A DNA stretch of 64,000 nt from Dongia_A sp035695765. Lineage in GTDB: Bacteria; Pseudomonadota; Alphaproteobacteria; Dongiales; Dongiaceae. Shown here one piece after another: positions 1 through 7,171 of the stretch (its first letter is position 1; each line of letters starts with the position of its first letter). The stretch is taken from the NCBI GenBank assembly GCA_035695765.1, contig DASRRI010000091.1, positions 24,856-88,855 of the forward strand, read 5' to 3'. A program made the translations under genes and the position numbers. The notes below the pieces were generated by a model. The model saw nothing but the letters and a program-made list of their open reading frames with translations. It had not been told where the DNA came from and searched no databases.

Positions 1-3
1 ATG

Positions 4-474
4 TCATGTCTGCTGACCCTCGATCAGCGCGGCTGCCGCTTCCGCCAAGCGGCGGGCGAGACTGGGTGACAGGCACTTGGCGAGCTTGGCGTGAGCCCTG
101 CGCCAGAGGGGGATGGCGGCTTCCAGGCGGCGCGCGCCCGTCTCGGTCAGCCAGACGGCGCGGCGGCGCAGGTCGCTCTCGACGATGGTGATCTCGATCA
201 GTCCCTGCCCTTCCAGCGTGCGCAGGTTGCGCGAGAGGGTCGATTGCTCGAGGCCGGTGCTGCGCGCCAGGGCGCCCAGCGTATCATCCTCGGCCGCGGC
301 GATTTGTGCCATCAGGCCGAGCTGGGCGACGGAGAGACCGCTTGCCGCCATCTCGCGCTCCAGGAACTGGGTGATGTGGCGGGCGGCCAGCCGGCTGTTC
401 CAGCCGGCGCAGCTCTCGACCAGCCGGCGGGCATCGGTGCGGAGGGTCTTTCGGGGTTGAGGTCGGATCGTCAT
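4..474 (-). CDS. MarR-family transcriptional regulator
   Basis: Predicted 156-residue DNA-binding regulator. The middle of the protein has the MarR winged-helix pattern: a helix ending near LGALARSTGLEQSTLSRNL (recognition helix) followed by a wing with DLRRRAVWLTETG. Homologues bind palindromes as dimers and release them on binding small ligands or on oxidation. The open frame continues about 150 codons further upstream, but that part is low-complexity and runs across the divergent DUF488 gene, so the ATG at 474 is preferred; it lies just beside a perfect palindrome at 481-492. The gene diverges from the DUF488/cysteine-synthase-like pair, so it probably controls both itself and that pair. 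The ligand is unknown. Confidence 0.85.
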   Translation of the reverse strand: MTIRPQPRKTLRTDARRLVESCAGWNSRLAARHITQFLEREMAASGLSVAQLGLMAQIAAAEDDTLGALARSTGLEQSTLSRNLRTLEGQGLIEITIVESDLRRRAVWLTETGARRLEAAIPLWRRAHAKLAKCLSPSLARRLAEAAAALIEGQQT

Positions 475-480
475 TCGTAT

Positions 481-492
481 ATGTATATACAT
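481..492. promoter_or_regulatory. Perfect 12-bp palindrome, probable MarR operator
   Basis: ATGTATATACAT is a perfect inverted repeat in the 27-bp gap between the divergent MarR gene (start 474) and the DUF488 gene (start 502). Its size, AT-richness and position fit a MarR operator that also overlaps both promoters. Assignment to this regulator is by inference. Confidence 0.6.
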
Positions 493-501
493 TATTTGTA
501 G

Positions 502-942
502 ATGCATGGAAGTAGGGACGTGCGCCAACCGACCCTGAAGCGCGTCTATGATCCGCCCTCGCCGAGCGAGGGCACACGCATCCTGGTCGACCGGCTGTGG
601 CCGCGCGGGATCGCGAAGGACAAGGCCGGGATCGATCTCTGGCTCAAGGACATCGCGCCGAGCCACGCACTGCGCAAGAAGTTCCATGGCAAGCCAGAGG
701 CCTGGGATGAGTTCTGTTCGGCCTATTCCGCCGAGCTGGAAGAACCGGCGGCCCAGGAAGCGGTGACGCAACTGCTGACGTACCTGCGCAAGGGGCCGGT
801 CACTCTGCTCTATGCCGCCCGCGACGAGGAGCGCAACAATGCCGTGGCGCTGCTGCAGTGGCTGAAGAAAAACGTGAGCCGGCGCGCCAAAGGACCGCGA
901 CGCACGAAGGGAGCCAAGCGCGGAAGGACCCGCCAAGCATGA
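502..942 (+). CDS. DUF488 (YeaO-like) family protein
   Basis: 146-residue cytoplasmic protein. The N-terminal half carries the hallmark RVYDPPSPSEGTRILVDRLW followed by PRG, typical of the YeaO branch of DUF488, and a later LLYAARDEERNNA segment is also family-typical. The biochemical role of the family is unknown. The C-terminal 20 residues are Lys/Arg-rich and look like an added tail. The ATG at 502 is taken as the start; a GTG at 520 is an in-frame alternative. The stop overlaps the next gene as ATGA, so the two are probably translationally coupled and transcribed together from the palindrome-containing intergenic region. Confidence 0.8.
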   Translation: MHGSRDVRQPTLKRVYDPPSPSEGTRILVDRLWPRGIAKDKAGIDLWLKDIAPSHALRKKFHGKPEAWDEFCSAYSAELEEPAAQEAVTQLLTYLRKGPVTLLYAARDEERNNAVALLQWLKKNVSRRAKGPRRTKGAKRGRTRQA

Positions 943-1880
943 GTGCGAGCAGCGTCCTGGAGGCTATCGGAAACACGCCGCTGGTGGAGTTGCGCAACGT
1001 GGTGCCGCCGAACTGCGCCAAGATTTTTGTCAAGCTTGAGGGCCAGAATCCGACCGGCAGTATGAAAGACCGCATGGCGCAGGCCATGATTGCCCGGGCG
1101 GAGAACGATGGCAGATTGAAGCCCGGCGATACCGTCGTCGAATATACGGGCGGCAGTACTGGCGCGTCCCTCGCGCTGGTCTGCGCCGCGAAGGGATACC
1201 GGCTTCGCGTCGTCACCTCCAATGCGTTCAGCGAGGAGAAGTTGACCCAGATGGCGGCCTTCGGCGCGGAGCTGACGCTCATTGAAAGCGAAGGGGGACT
1301 GATCACCCGAAAACTCATCTCCGACATGATCGAAGCCGCCAGGGAAATCAGCCGGCAGCCGCGCACGTACTGGACGGACCAGCTCAACAATGCGGACAGC
1401 ATCGCCGGCTACTACCCGATGGGCGAGGAGATCTGGACTCAATCGAGCGGTCGGATTGATGCAATCGTCCAGTCGATTGGAACGGCCGCCTCTTTGCGCG
1501 GCGTGGCAACCGTGCTGAGACGCTGCAATCCAGCGGTCAGGATCGCGGCGGTCGAGCCAGGCGAATCCGCTGTGCTATCGGGCGGTCCGGCCGGCGCTCA
1601 CAAAATAGAAGGAATTGGAATCGGCTATGCCCCGCCACTCTGGGAGCCCGGCCTGGTGGACGAGATTGTTCCGGTTCCGACTGCCGAAGCTGAAGCCATG
1701 GCCAGGCGCTTGGCCCGGGAGGAAGGGCTCTTTGCGGGTACGTCATCCGGGGCGAACGTCGTTGGAGCAATTCGAGTGGGCGAGCGACTGGGACCAGGCG
1801 CTAGAATAGCTACCCTGCTGGTGGATTCTGGCCTCAAATACATGAGCACCGAGGTGTACAGACGGCCAAAGGGCGTTTGA
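939..1880 (+). CDS. Cysteine-synthase-like PLP-dependent enzyme (fold type II)
   Basis: 313 residues, the length of CysK/CysM-type beta-replacement enzymes. Lys43 sits in NPTGSMKDR and should form the PLP Schiff base. The usual substrate loop TSGNTG is replaced by TGGSTG (residues 70-75), and the phosphate-binding GTGGT loop is replaced by GTAAS (181-185). The HKIEGIGIGY segment and the GTSSGAN pyridine-contact segment are conserved. This pattern suggests a relative of cysteine synthase, possibly with another nucleophile or substrate, rather than the housekeeping enzyme. It overlaps the DUF488 stop by 4 nt (ATGA), so co-translation is likely. An earlier in-frame start at 858 lies inside the DUF488 gene and is not favoured. 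Confidence 0.85.
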   Translation: MSASSVLEAIGNTPLVELRNVVPPNCAKIFVKLEGQNPTGSMKDRMAQAMIARAENDGRLKPGDTVVEYTGGSTGASLALVCAAKGYRLRVVTSNAFSEEKLTQMAAFGAELTLIESEGGLITRKLISDMIEAAREISRQPRTYWTDQLNNADSIAGYYPMGEEIWTQSSGRIDAIVQSIGTAASLRGVATVLRRCNPAVRIAAVEPGESAVLSGGPAGAHKIEGIGIGYAPPLWEPGLVDEIVPVPTAEAEAMARRLAREEGLFAGTSSGANVVGAIRVGERLGPGARIATLLVDSGLKYMSTEVYRRPKGV

Positions 1881-1955
1881 GCCCGGATCCTCGCGTCACT
1901 GCCCATTCGGTTATATGGTAGCTTGAGGCCGGCCAAACAGCCGATGGGAGCCAAG

Positions 1956-2354
1956 ATGCAGCAACTATCCAACTATCTGTTCTTCACCACGGCCTGCGAA
2001 GAAGCGCTGTTGTTTTACACGCGCTGCGGCTTGGGCAGGATCATCGAGGTCAAACGCCACGGGGCTGATGGCATGCCGGTCTCCAGCGAAGCGATGCGCG
2101 GCAAGATCATGCATGCCCGGTTCGAGGGACCAGGCGTCTGCTTCTATGCATCGGACAACGATGACGCTGAACCGATGCGCGGCTCTGCACACTTCCTCAT
2201 GATGGATGACCGCGCCTAGACCGAAGCGCTGTTCGCGCGGCTGAGCGATGGCGGCCGAGTCACCACGCCCCTCGCAATCCAGCCATGGGGCGACCTCTAC
2301 GGAAAATTCACTGACCGTTTCGGGGTGCAGTGGATGCTGAATTGCTCGATCTGA
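1956..2354 (+). pseudogene. VOC/PhnB-like protein interrupted by an in-frame stop
   Basis: The frame starting at the ATG at 1956 encodes a PhnB-like vicinal-oxygen-chelate domain (YLFFTTACEEALLFYTRCGL, then a glycine/phenylalanine strand near VCFYASDND). It stops at TAG 2217-2219. Translation of the same frame after the stop continues the fold without a break: TEALFARLSDGGRV, then PWGDLYGKFTDRFGVQW and a stop at 2352-2354. A CAG to TAG change would explain the stop. Full length would be about 132 residues, which is normal for the family. Either a recent nonsense mutation or a base-call error. Its 3' end overlaps the following hydrolase by 25 nt. Confidence 0.75.
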
Positions 2355-3178
2355 TCCAGATGCAGCAAGCGCACGACGACGATCTCAGTCGGTTCGAAGC
2401 GGAAGGCGCACCGGAACTGCCGGCGGCCAAGCAAGGCCATGTGGAGCATGACGGCGCCAGCATCTGGTATGCGGTGTTCGGCTCCGGCATGCCCGTCATT
2501 CTGCTCCATGGCGGACTCGGCCATAGCGGCAATTGGGGTCATCAGGTGCCGGCGCTGATCGCGGCGGGCCATCGCGTCATCCTGATCGACAGCCGCGGCC
2601 ATGGACGCAGTACGCGCGACGAGCGGCCGTTCAAGTATGAGCTGATGGCATCCGACGTTCTCGCCGTGATGGATGAATTGCGCCTCGATAAGACCGTGCT
2701 CGTGGGCTGGAGTGACGGCGCCTGCACCGCCCTCGTGCTCGCCATGCAGGCGCCGGAGCGCGTGGCCGGCGTGTTCTTCTTCGGCTGCAACATGGACCCC
2801 AGCGGCACCAAGGAATTCAAGTCCACGCCCGTCATCGGGCGCTGCTTCGCTCGCCACGCCAAGGATTATGCACGCCTGTCCGCCACGCCCGACGCCTTCA
2901 AGGACTTCGCTGCGGCGGTCGGCAAGATGATGGAGACCGAGCCCAACTACGGCGCGCAGGACCTGGCGCAGATCCGCGTCCCCGTCACCATCGCGCAAGC
3001 CGAGCACGACGAGTTCATCAAGCGCGAGCACGCGGCGTATCTGGCGCGGAGCATTCCCGGCGCGGAGTTTGTAGAACTGCCCGGGGTCAGCCACTTCGCG
3101 CCGCTACAGAGGCCGGGATTGTTCAACGGGGCGATGCTTGCCTTCCTGCGGAGAACCCCGATCAACGCTGATCAATAA
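2330..3178 (+). CDS. Alpha/beta hydrolase
   Basis: 282-residue cytoplasmic alpha/beta-hydrolase. The oxyanion segment is HGGLGHSGNW (residues 60-69), the nucleophile elbow is GWSDG with Ser128, the acid is probably the Asp in AEHDEF, and the catalytic His is in GVSHFAP near the C terminus. The short lid region suggests a small-ester or C-C hydrolase, but the substrate cannot be inferred. The start at 2330 has a GGGGTG ribosome-binding-like stretch upstream and overlaps the end of the broken VOC gene; Met at 2360 is an alternative. The stop overlaps the convergent epoxide-hydrolase-like gene by 7 bp. Confidence 0.85.
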   Translation: MDAELLDLIQMQQAHDDDLSRFEAEGAPELPAAKQGHVEHDGASIWYAVFGSGMPVILLHGGLGHSGNWGHQVPALIAAGHRVILIDSRGHGRSTRDERPFKYELMASDVLAVMDELRLDKTVLVGWSDGACTALVLAMQAPERVAGVFFFGCNMDPSGTKEFKSTPVIGRCFARHAKDYARLSATPDAFKDFAAAVGKMMETEPNYGAQDLAQIRVPVTIAQAEHDEFIKREHAAYLARSIPGAEFVELPGVSHFAPLQRPGLFNGAMLAFLRRTPINADQ

Positions 3179-4209
3179 CCGTCCACCTCGACGATCGCTT
3201 TGGCAAAGGCCTGCGGGGCTTCCTGGGGCAGATTGTGCCCGATGCCGCCCGTGATGATCCGGTGCGCATATCTGCCGGAGAATTTCTGGCGATACGACGT
3301 GGCGTCGATCGCATGCGGGGCACCATTGACATCGCCTTCAAGGGTGATCGTGGGGACAGTGATGATGGGACCTTCGGCCAGCCGTTTTTCGAGAGAGTCA
3401 TAGTACGGCTCACCCTCGGCCAGGCTCTGCCGCCAGCGATAGTTATGGATCACGATGCTGGCGTGGTCCGGGTTGTCGAGGGACACTGCGCTGCGATCGA
3501 ACGTGGCATCGTCGAACTCCCACTTCGGCGAAGCGATCTCCCAGATGAGCCGCGCAAAATCGCGCCGGTATTGTTCGTAGCCTGCTTGGCCACGGTCCGT
3601 GGCAAAATAGAATTGGTACCACCACCCGTACTCGGCCTTTGGCGGCAGCGGCCGCTTGTTGACCTCAAGATTGGCGATCAGATAGCCACTCACGGAGACC
3701 ATGGCCTTGCAGCGCTCGGGCCAGAGGGCGGCAATGATGTTGGCCGTCCGCGCGCCCCAGTCATAGCCGGCGAGGATCGCCTTTTCGATCTTGAGCGCAT
3801 CCATCAAGGCGACTATGTCGCTGGCGATCGCCGATTGCTGGCCGTTCCGGAATGTGTCCTTCGAAAGAAAGCGCGTCGCGCCGTGGCCGCGCAGATGCGG
3901 GATGATGACGCGGTAGCCATCCGACGCCAGCAGAGGAGCGACATCGACATAGCTGTGAATGTCATAGGGCCAACCATGCAGAAGAATGACCGCAGTCCCA
4001 TCGTCGGGACCGGCCTCCGCGTAGCCGACATTCAGCAGGCCGGCATCGATCTGCTTCAGCGGGCCGAACGAGGTGTTCGTCCCCGGCTTGATCGTGGGCG
4101 CGCTGGATTGTGCCTGCGCAGAACCGATGATGCCGAGCTGGGCGGCGGCGATCGTCAGAGCCGCGGCACCGAAGAAGCGGCGGCGATCATGGTCGATATG
4201 TTCGGGCAT
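3172..4209 (-). CDS. Exported epoxide-hydrolase/haloalkane-dehalogenase-like alpha/beta hydrolase
   Basis: 345 residues. The N terminus has a twin-arginine-like export signal (DRRRFFGAAALTIAAA, probable cleavage after AQAQ near residue 34), so the enzyme is probably folded before Tat export to the periplasm. The mature part has HGWPYDIHSY as the oxyanion motif and GYDWGAR with Asp150 as nucleophile. Aspartate nucleophiles are characteristic of epoxide hydrolases and haloalkane dehalogenases. The catalytic His is in GGIGHNLPQEAP. The ATG at 4209 is chosen because GGGAG lies 8 nt upstream; an in-frame ATG at 4224 lacks this. Likely co-transcribed after the DUF6130 gene. Confidence 0.85.
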   Translation of the reverse strand: MPEHIDHDRRRFFGAAALTIAAAQLGIIGSAQAQSSAPTIKPGTNTSFGPLKQIDAGLLNVGYAEAGPDDGTAVILLHGWPYDIHSYVDVAPLLASDGYRVIIPHLRGHGATRFLSKDTFRNGQQSAIASDIVALMDALKIEKAILAGYDWGARTANIIAALWPERCKAMVSVSGYLIANLEVNKRPLPPKAEYGWWYQFYFATDRGQAGYEQYRRDFARLIWEIASPKWEFDDATFDRSAVSLDNPDHASIVIHNYRWRQSLAEGEPYYDSLEKRLAEGPIITVPTITLEGDVNGAPHAIDATSYRQKFSGRYAHRIITGGIGHNLPQEAPQAFAKAIVEVDGY

Positions 4210-4247
4210 TTTGAGCGCTCCCATCGATGACTGTCGGGTGTCAAGGG

Positions 4248-4706
4248 TCAGTGATTGTCCGCATGCCGCTGCGGAACCACCAGATCGACCGTCTTGCTGT
4301 CGATGACCTTGTGGGTCGGATCCGCAAGTTGGACCAGGATCTTGTGCGGACCGGCGGGCAGTCCCTGGATGATGAGCGGTACGCCGCTGGCATCGGCCCA
4401 ATGCCATGGCGCGTCGTCGACGGTGACATGCAGATGCCCGACCCTGGGCGAGACATCGAGCGCCGCCGGACCGAACACCGGCAGTATCCGCATGTGCTCG
4501 GTGCGATAGCGGATCACGACAAGCCCCCTCGCCAGTGCCTCCGGGAGCGGCGCATCAACGTGAAGCCGGGGCGCCGGCTCCGAGGCGACCGGCAGCGGCG
4601 CAGGCGCGTAACTCTCTGCGGCGGCCGCGCCGCAGGTCAATGCAAAGCTGCTCGCGGCTGCAAGCATGAGGGCGCGAAGCGATCGACGACGAACAAGCGA
4701 ATTCAT
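4248..4706 (-). CDS. DUF6130-like exported protein
   Basis: 152 residues with an N-terminal signal peptide (basic MNSLVRRR, hydrophobic stretch, cleavage near CGAAAAE). The mature domain has a His-rich conserved core VGHLHVTVDD-PWHWAD followed by GLPAGPHKILVQLADPTHKV, which matches the DUF6130 pattern as I remember it. That domain looks like a small beta-sandwich; its function is unknown. It precedes the Tat-exported hydrolase on the same strand with a 38-bp gap, so both may be periplasmic partners. Family assignment is from memory and needs an HMM search. Confidence 0.7.
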   Translation of the reverse strand: MNSLVRRRSLRALMLAAASSFALTCGAAAAESYAPAPLPVASEPAPRLHVDAPLPEALARGLVVIRYRTEHMRILPVFGPAALDVSPRVGHLHVTVDDAPWHWADASGVPLIIQGLPAGPHKILVQLADPTHKVIDSKTVDLVVPQRHADNH

Positions 4707-4779
4707 GAAGACACCATTTGATTTGCGTTGAACGATACGCGGCAGCCTGCCCGGCGATTCGGGCAGGCCAGTGTCAGGA

Positions 4780-5181
4780 TCAGATCACGTTGGTCGAAAC
4801 CTCGATGTTGCCGTGGATCGCTTTGGAGTACGGGCAGATCCCGTGCGCCGCCTTGGCCAGCGTCTGCGCGACCGCGCGGTCCACCCCCGTCAGGCTGACG
4901 TTGAGTCGCGCCCGCAGAAAGTATGAATCGCCGGCGCGGTTCAGATCGATCTCGGCATCGACAGCTGGAGAGGCCGGGAGGACGATCTTCCTCTGGGCGG
5001 CGGCGAGCTCGATCGCGCCGATGTAGCAGGCCGACCAGGCGGCGGCGAAGAGCTGCTCGGCGGCCGGATGCGGCTGCGGCAGCTTGACGTCGACAAAACC
5101 GTCGCTGCTGCGCGCGGCGCCGTCACGGCCACCCGTGGTGTGGGTCCGACCGGTGAAGAGGACTTTTGCGGTGGTGGTCAT
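4780..5181 (-). CDS. ohr: Organic hydroperoxide resistance protein Ohr
   Basis: 133 residues, the usual length of Ohr in the OsmC superfamily. The peroxidatic cysteine is Cys52 (WSACYIGA) and the second cysteine is Cys116 (HGICPYSKA); the N-terminal GGRDG loop supplies the catalytic Arg19. Ohr reduces organic and fatty-acid hydroperoxides in the cytoplasm using lipoylated reductants. It diverges from ohrR, and two perfect OhrR-type palindromes lie in the shared 160-bp promoter region, so induction by organic peroxides is expected. Confidence 0.95.
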   Translation of the reverse strand: MTTTAKVLFTGRTHTTGGRDGAARSSDGFVDVKLPQPHPAAEQLFAAAWSACYIGAIELAAAQRKIVLPASPAVDAEIDLNRAGDSYFLRARLNVSLTGVDRAVAQTLAKAAHGICPYSKAIHGNIEVSTNVI

Positions 5182-5218
5182 GGCAGGTTTCCTTCTCGAA
5201 TGTGACCGTTGTTTACGG

Positions 5219-5235
5219 ATACGATTAAATCGTAT
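5219..5235. promoter_or_regulatory. OhrR operator site 1
   Basis: ATACGATTAAATCGTAT is a perfect 8+1+8 inverted repeat on the ohr side of the ohr/ohrR intergenic region. It matches the AT-rich palindrome type bound by OhrR-class MarR regulators. A further half site (GCGATTAAT) follows it. Confidence 0.75.
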
Positions 5236-5272
5236 GCGATTAATGTAGGAGGCCCACCTCGATTGTCAAGCT

Positions 5273-5287
5273 TGCGATTTAATCGCA
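5273..5287. promoter_or_regulatory. OhrR operator site 2
   Basis: TGCGATTTAATCGCA is a perfect 7+1+7 inverted repeat on the ohrR side, centred about 53 bp (close to five helical turns) from site 1. A possible ohrR promoter overlaps it: TTGCGA at 5272-5277 and TATCTA at 5295-5300, 17 bp apart. A consensus TATAAT also lies at 5299-5304. Confidence 0.75.
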
Positions 5288-5341
5288 TCCGATCTATCTA
5301 TAATCCGAGAGATCAAGTTTTCGTTTGAGGAATAACGTCCC

Positions 5342-5803
5342 ATGAAATCCAAAGATGCGAAGGGTCCCGCCAGTCCGAAGCTCGCCGACTTCCTGTGCTT
5401 TGCGATCTATTCGGCCAATCTTGCCTATGGCCGAGCCTACAAGCCGATCCTCGAGGAGCTCGGCCTAACCTACACGCAATACATCGCGATCGTGGCGCTG
5501 TGGGAGGAGGACAACCAGACCGTCAGCGCCCTCGGCGAGAAGCTGTTCCTCGAATCCAACACACTGACGCCGATCCTGAAGAAGCTCGAGGCAATGGGCT
5601 ATCTCCGCCGGCAGCGCGATCCCGCGGACGAGCGCCAGGTCCTGGTCAGCCTGACCGATGCCGGCCGCCGCTTGCGGGAGAAGGGCCTGGGCATGAATCT
5701 CGTGCAAGCATCCGGCCTGACGCCGGACGAGTTCCGCAAGATGCAGAAGGGAGTGGTCACGCTGCGCAACAATCTCATCAAGGCGCGCGGGGGTGAGGGA
5801 TAA
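5342..5803 (+). CDS. ohrR: Peroxide-sensing MarR-family repressor OhrR
   Basis: 153 residues with the winged helix centred on VSALGEKLFLESNTLTPILK and a wing at RDPADERQVLVSLTDAG. Cys19 in DFLCFAIYSAN matches the reactive N-terminal cysteine whose oxidation by organic hydroperoxides releases OhrR from DNA; no second cysteine is seen, which points to the one-Cys type. It diverges from ohr across two palindromic operators, one of which overlaps its own promoter region, so it should repress both genes. Confidence 0.93.
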   Translation: MKSKDAKGPASPKLADFLCFAIYSANLAYGRAYKPILEELGLTYTQYIAIVALWEEDNQTVSALGEKLFLESNTLTPILKKLEAMGYLRRQRDPADERQVLVSLTDAGRRLREKGLGMNLVQASGLTPDEFRKMQKGVVTLRNNLIKARGGEG

Positions 5804-6004
5804 TAGCCAAATACTACGCCGACATCTTATGCAGGTCGCCTTCGTCGCCTGCTCAGCGCAACCGCGTAGTCCTTCCAAAACCTACCTCAATCGACCTAGC
5901 GTCACCGCTCCTTTGACATTGCGCGCATAAGTTGCCCAAATGTGAGAGTTGGCGCAAGTCTTCGCGCGCCTCTGCTCAATAAGAAAACACGGGGGAAGCA
6001 TGTC

Positions 6005-7171
6005 ATGGAGCTGATGAAGATCGATCCGCGTCCGGATCTGGAGCGATGCCTCACGCGCCGCGGCATGTCCTGGTTCGCGGGCCCGCAGGAACCGACCTGG
6101 TTCGAGCACAAGGCCTATGTCTTCACCGCCCCCGAGATCGCGCGCCTGCGTTCGGGTGCCGATGAGATCCTCGCCATGATCCCGGACGCCGTCGAGCGGA
6201 TGATCGGTGATCGCAAGATGCTGGACCGGCTCGGAATCCCCGAGGACGTGCGAGCCTATCTTCGGACTACCTGAGAGCGGCAGGATCCCGACTTCTACGG
6301 CCGCATGGATTTCGGCTGGGATTTTTCCTCCGACCCGAAGCTCTATGAATACAACGCCGATACCTCCGCCTGCCTGTGGGAGGGCTGCATCGTGGGGCCG
6401 GAATGGTGGGGCGAGCGGGGCGTGTCCCAGTTCCCCGACGGCGCGCGCATGTGGAACGACATCTCTTCCGAACTCGCCCGCGCCTTCCGCGAAGTCGCCT
6501 TGCCGGGCGGCGCCATCATCTTCACGAGCCCGCGCAACAACGACGAACGCATGAAGGGCGCGCTCGCCATGGCGCGCGCAGCCAAGTGCGCGCAGTACGC
6601 GACGCACTTCGCCTTCATGGAAGACCTCGCGATCGATGGTCTCTATGCCACCGACCTGTCGGGGAATCAGGCGCGGATCCTCTTCAAGGTCTATTGGGCG
6701 TGGGAGCGGATGATGCATATGCCGATCGGCAAGGCGCTGGCGGCAAGCTCCATCGTCTGCATCGAGCCGTTCTGGAAGATCCTGCTGCAGAACAAGCTGT
6801 TTCCGGCCGTGCTGTGGGATCTGTGCCCGGATCATCCAAACCTGCTGCCGACCTATGCCGAGGACGACCCGCGCGCCGCGCGTCTCGGCAATTGCGGCTT
6901 TGCGCGCAAGCCCGTGTTCGGGCGCGAGGGCAGCAACGTCGAGCTGACCTTCGGCGATGGCAGAACGGAAATCACCAGCGGGCCATATGGAGCGGCCGGC
7001 TGGGTGCGCCAGAAACTCCATGCGATTCCCGACGTCGAAGGCCGGCATCCGATGATGGGCGTGTGGACGGTCCGCGGCCGGAGCTGCGGACTTCTCATCC
7101 GCGAAAGCACTGGCCTCATCACCCGCAACGAATCTCCGGTGGTTCCCAATGTCGTTCTCCCCGGGGCGTGA
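6005..7171 (+). pseudogene. Glutathionylspermidine-synthase-like (ATP-grasp) gene with an in-frame stop
   Basis: The frame from ATG 6005 (GGGGGAAG upstream) encodes the N terminus of a glutathionylspermidine-synthase-family protein (YFT-type motif AYVFTAPEIARLRSGA, then GIPEDVRAYLRTT) and stops at TGA 6272-6274. The same frame resumes with ERQDPDFYGRMDF and LYEYNADTSACLWEG, the family's invariant EYNADT motif, and runs to 7171 with the typical C-terminal GLLIRESTGLITRNES. A Trp normally sits at the stop position in this motif, so TGG to TGA explains it. Intact length would be about 388 residues, as expected. Members ligate amines to peptides or have unknown acceptors. Probably inactive unless the stop is an error. 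Confidence 0.8.

Noticed and set aside
475..936. N-terminal extension that would make the MarR protein 310 residues
   Set aside because: It runs antisense across the DUF488 gene and is low complexity; the MarR domain is complete from 474.
6262..6305. A frameshift in the glutathionylspermidine-synthase-like gene
   Set aside because: Both parts are in the same frame (6305 minus 6005 is a multiple of 3); the break is a single TGA, not an indel.
5882..7048. 388-codon minus-strand frame opposite the glutathionylspermidine-synthase-like gene
   Set aside because: No recognisable domain and Arg/His-rich; the plus strand carries clear family motifs despite its stop codon.
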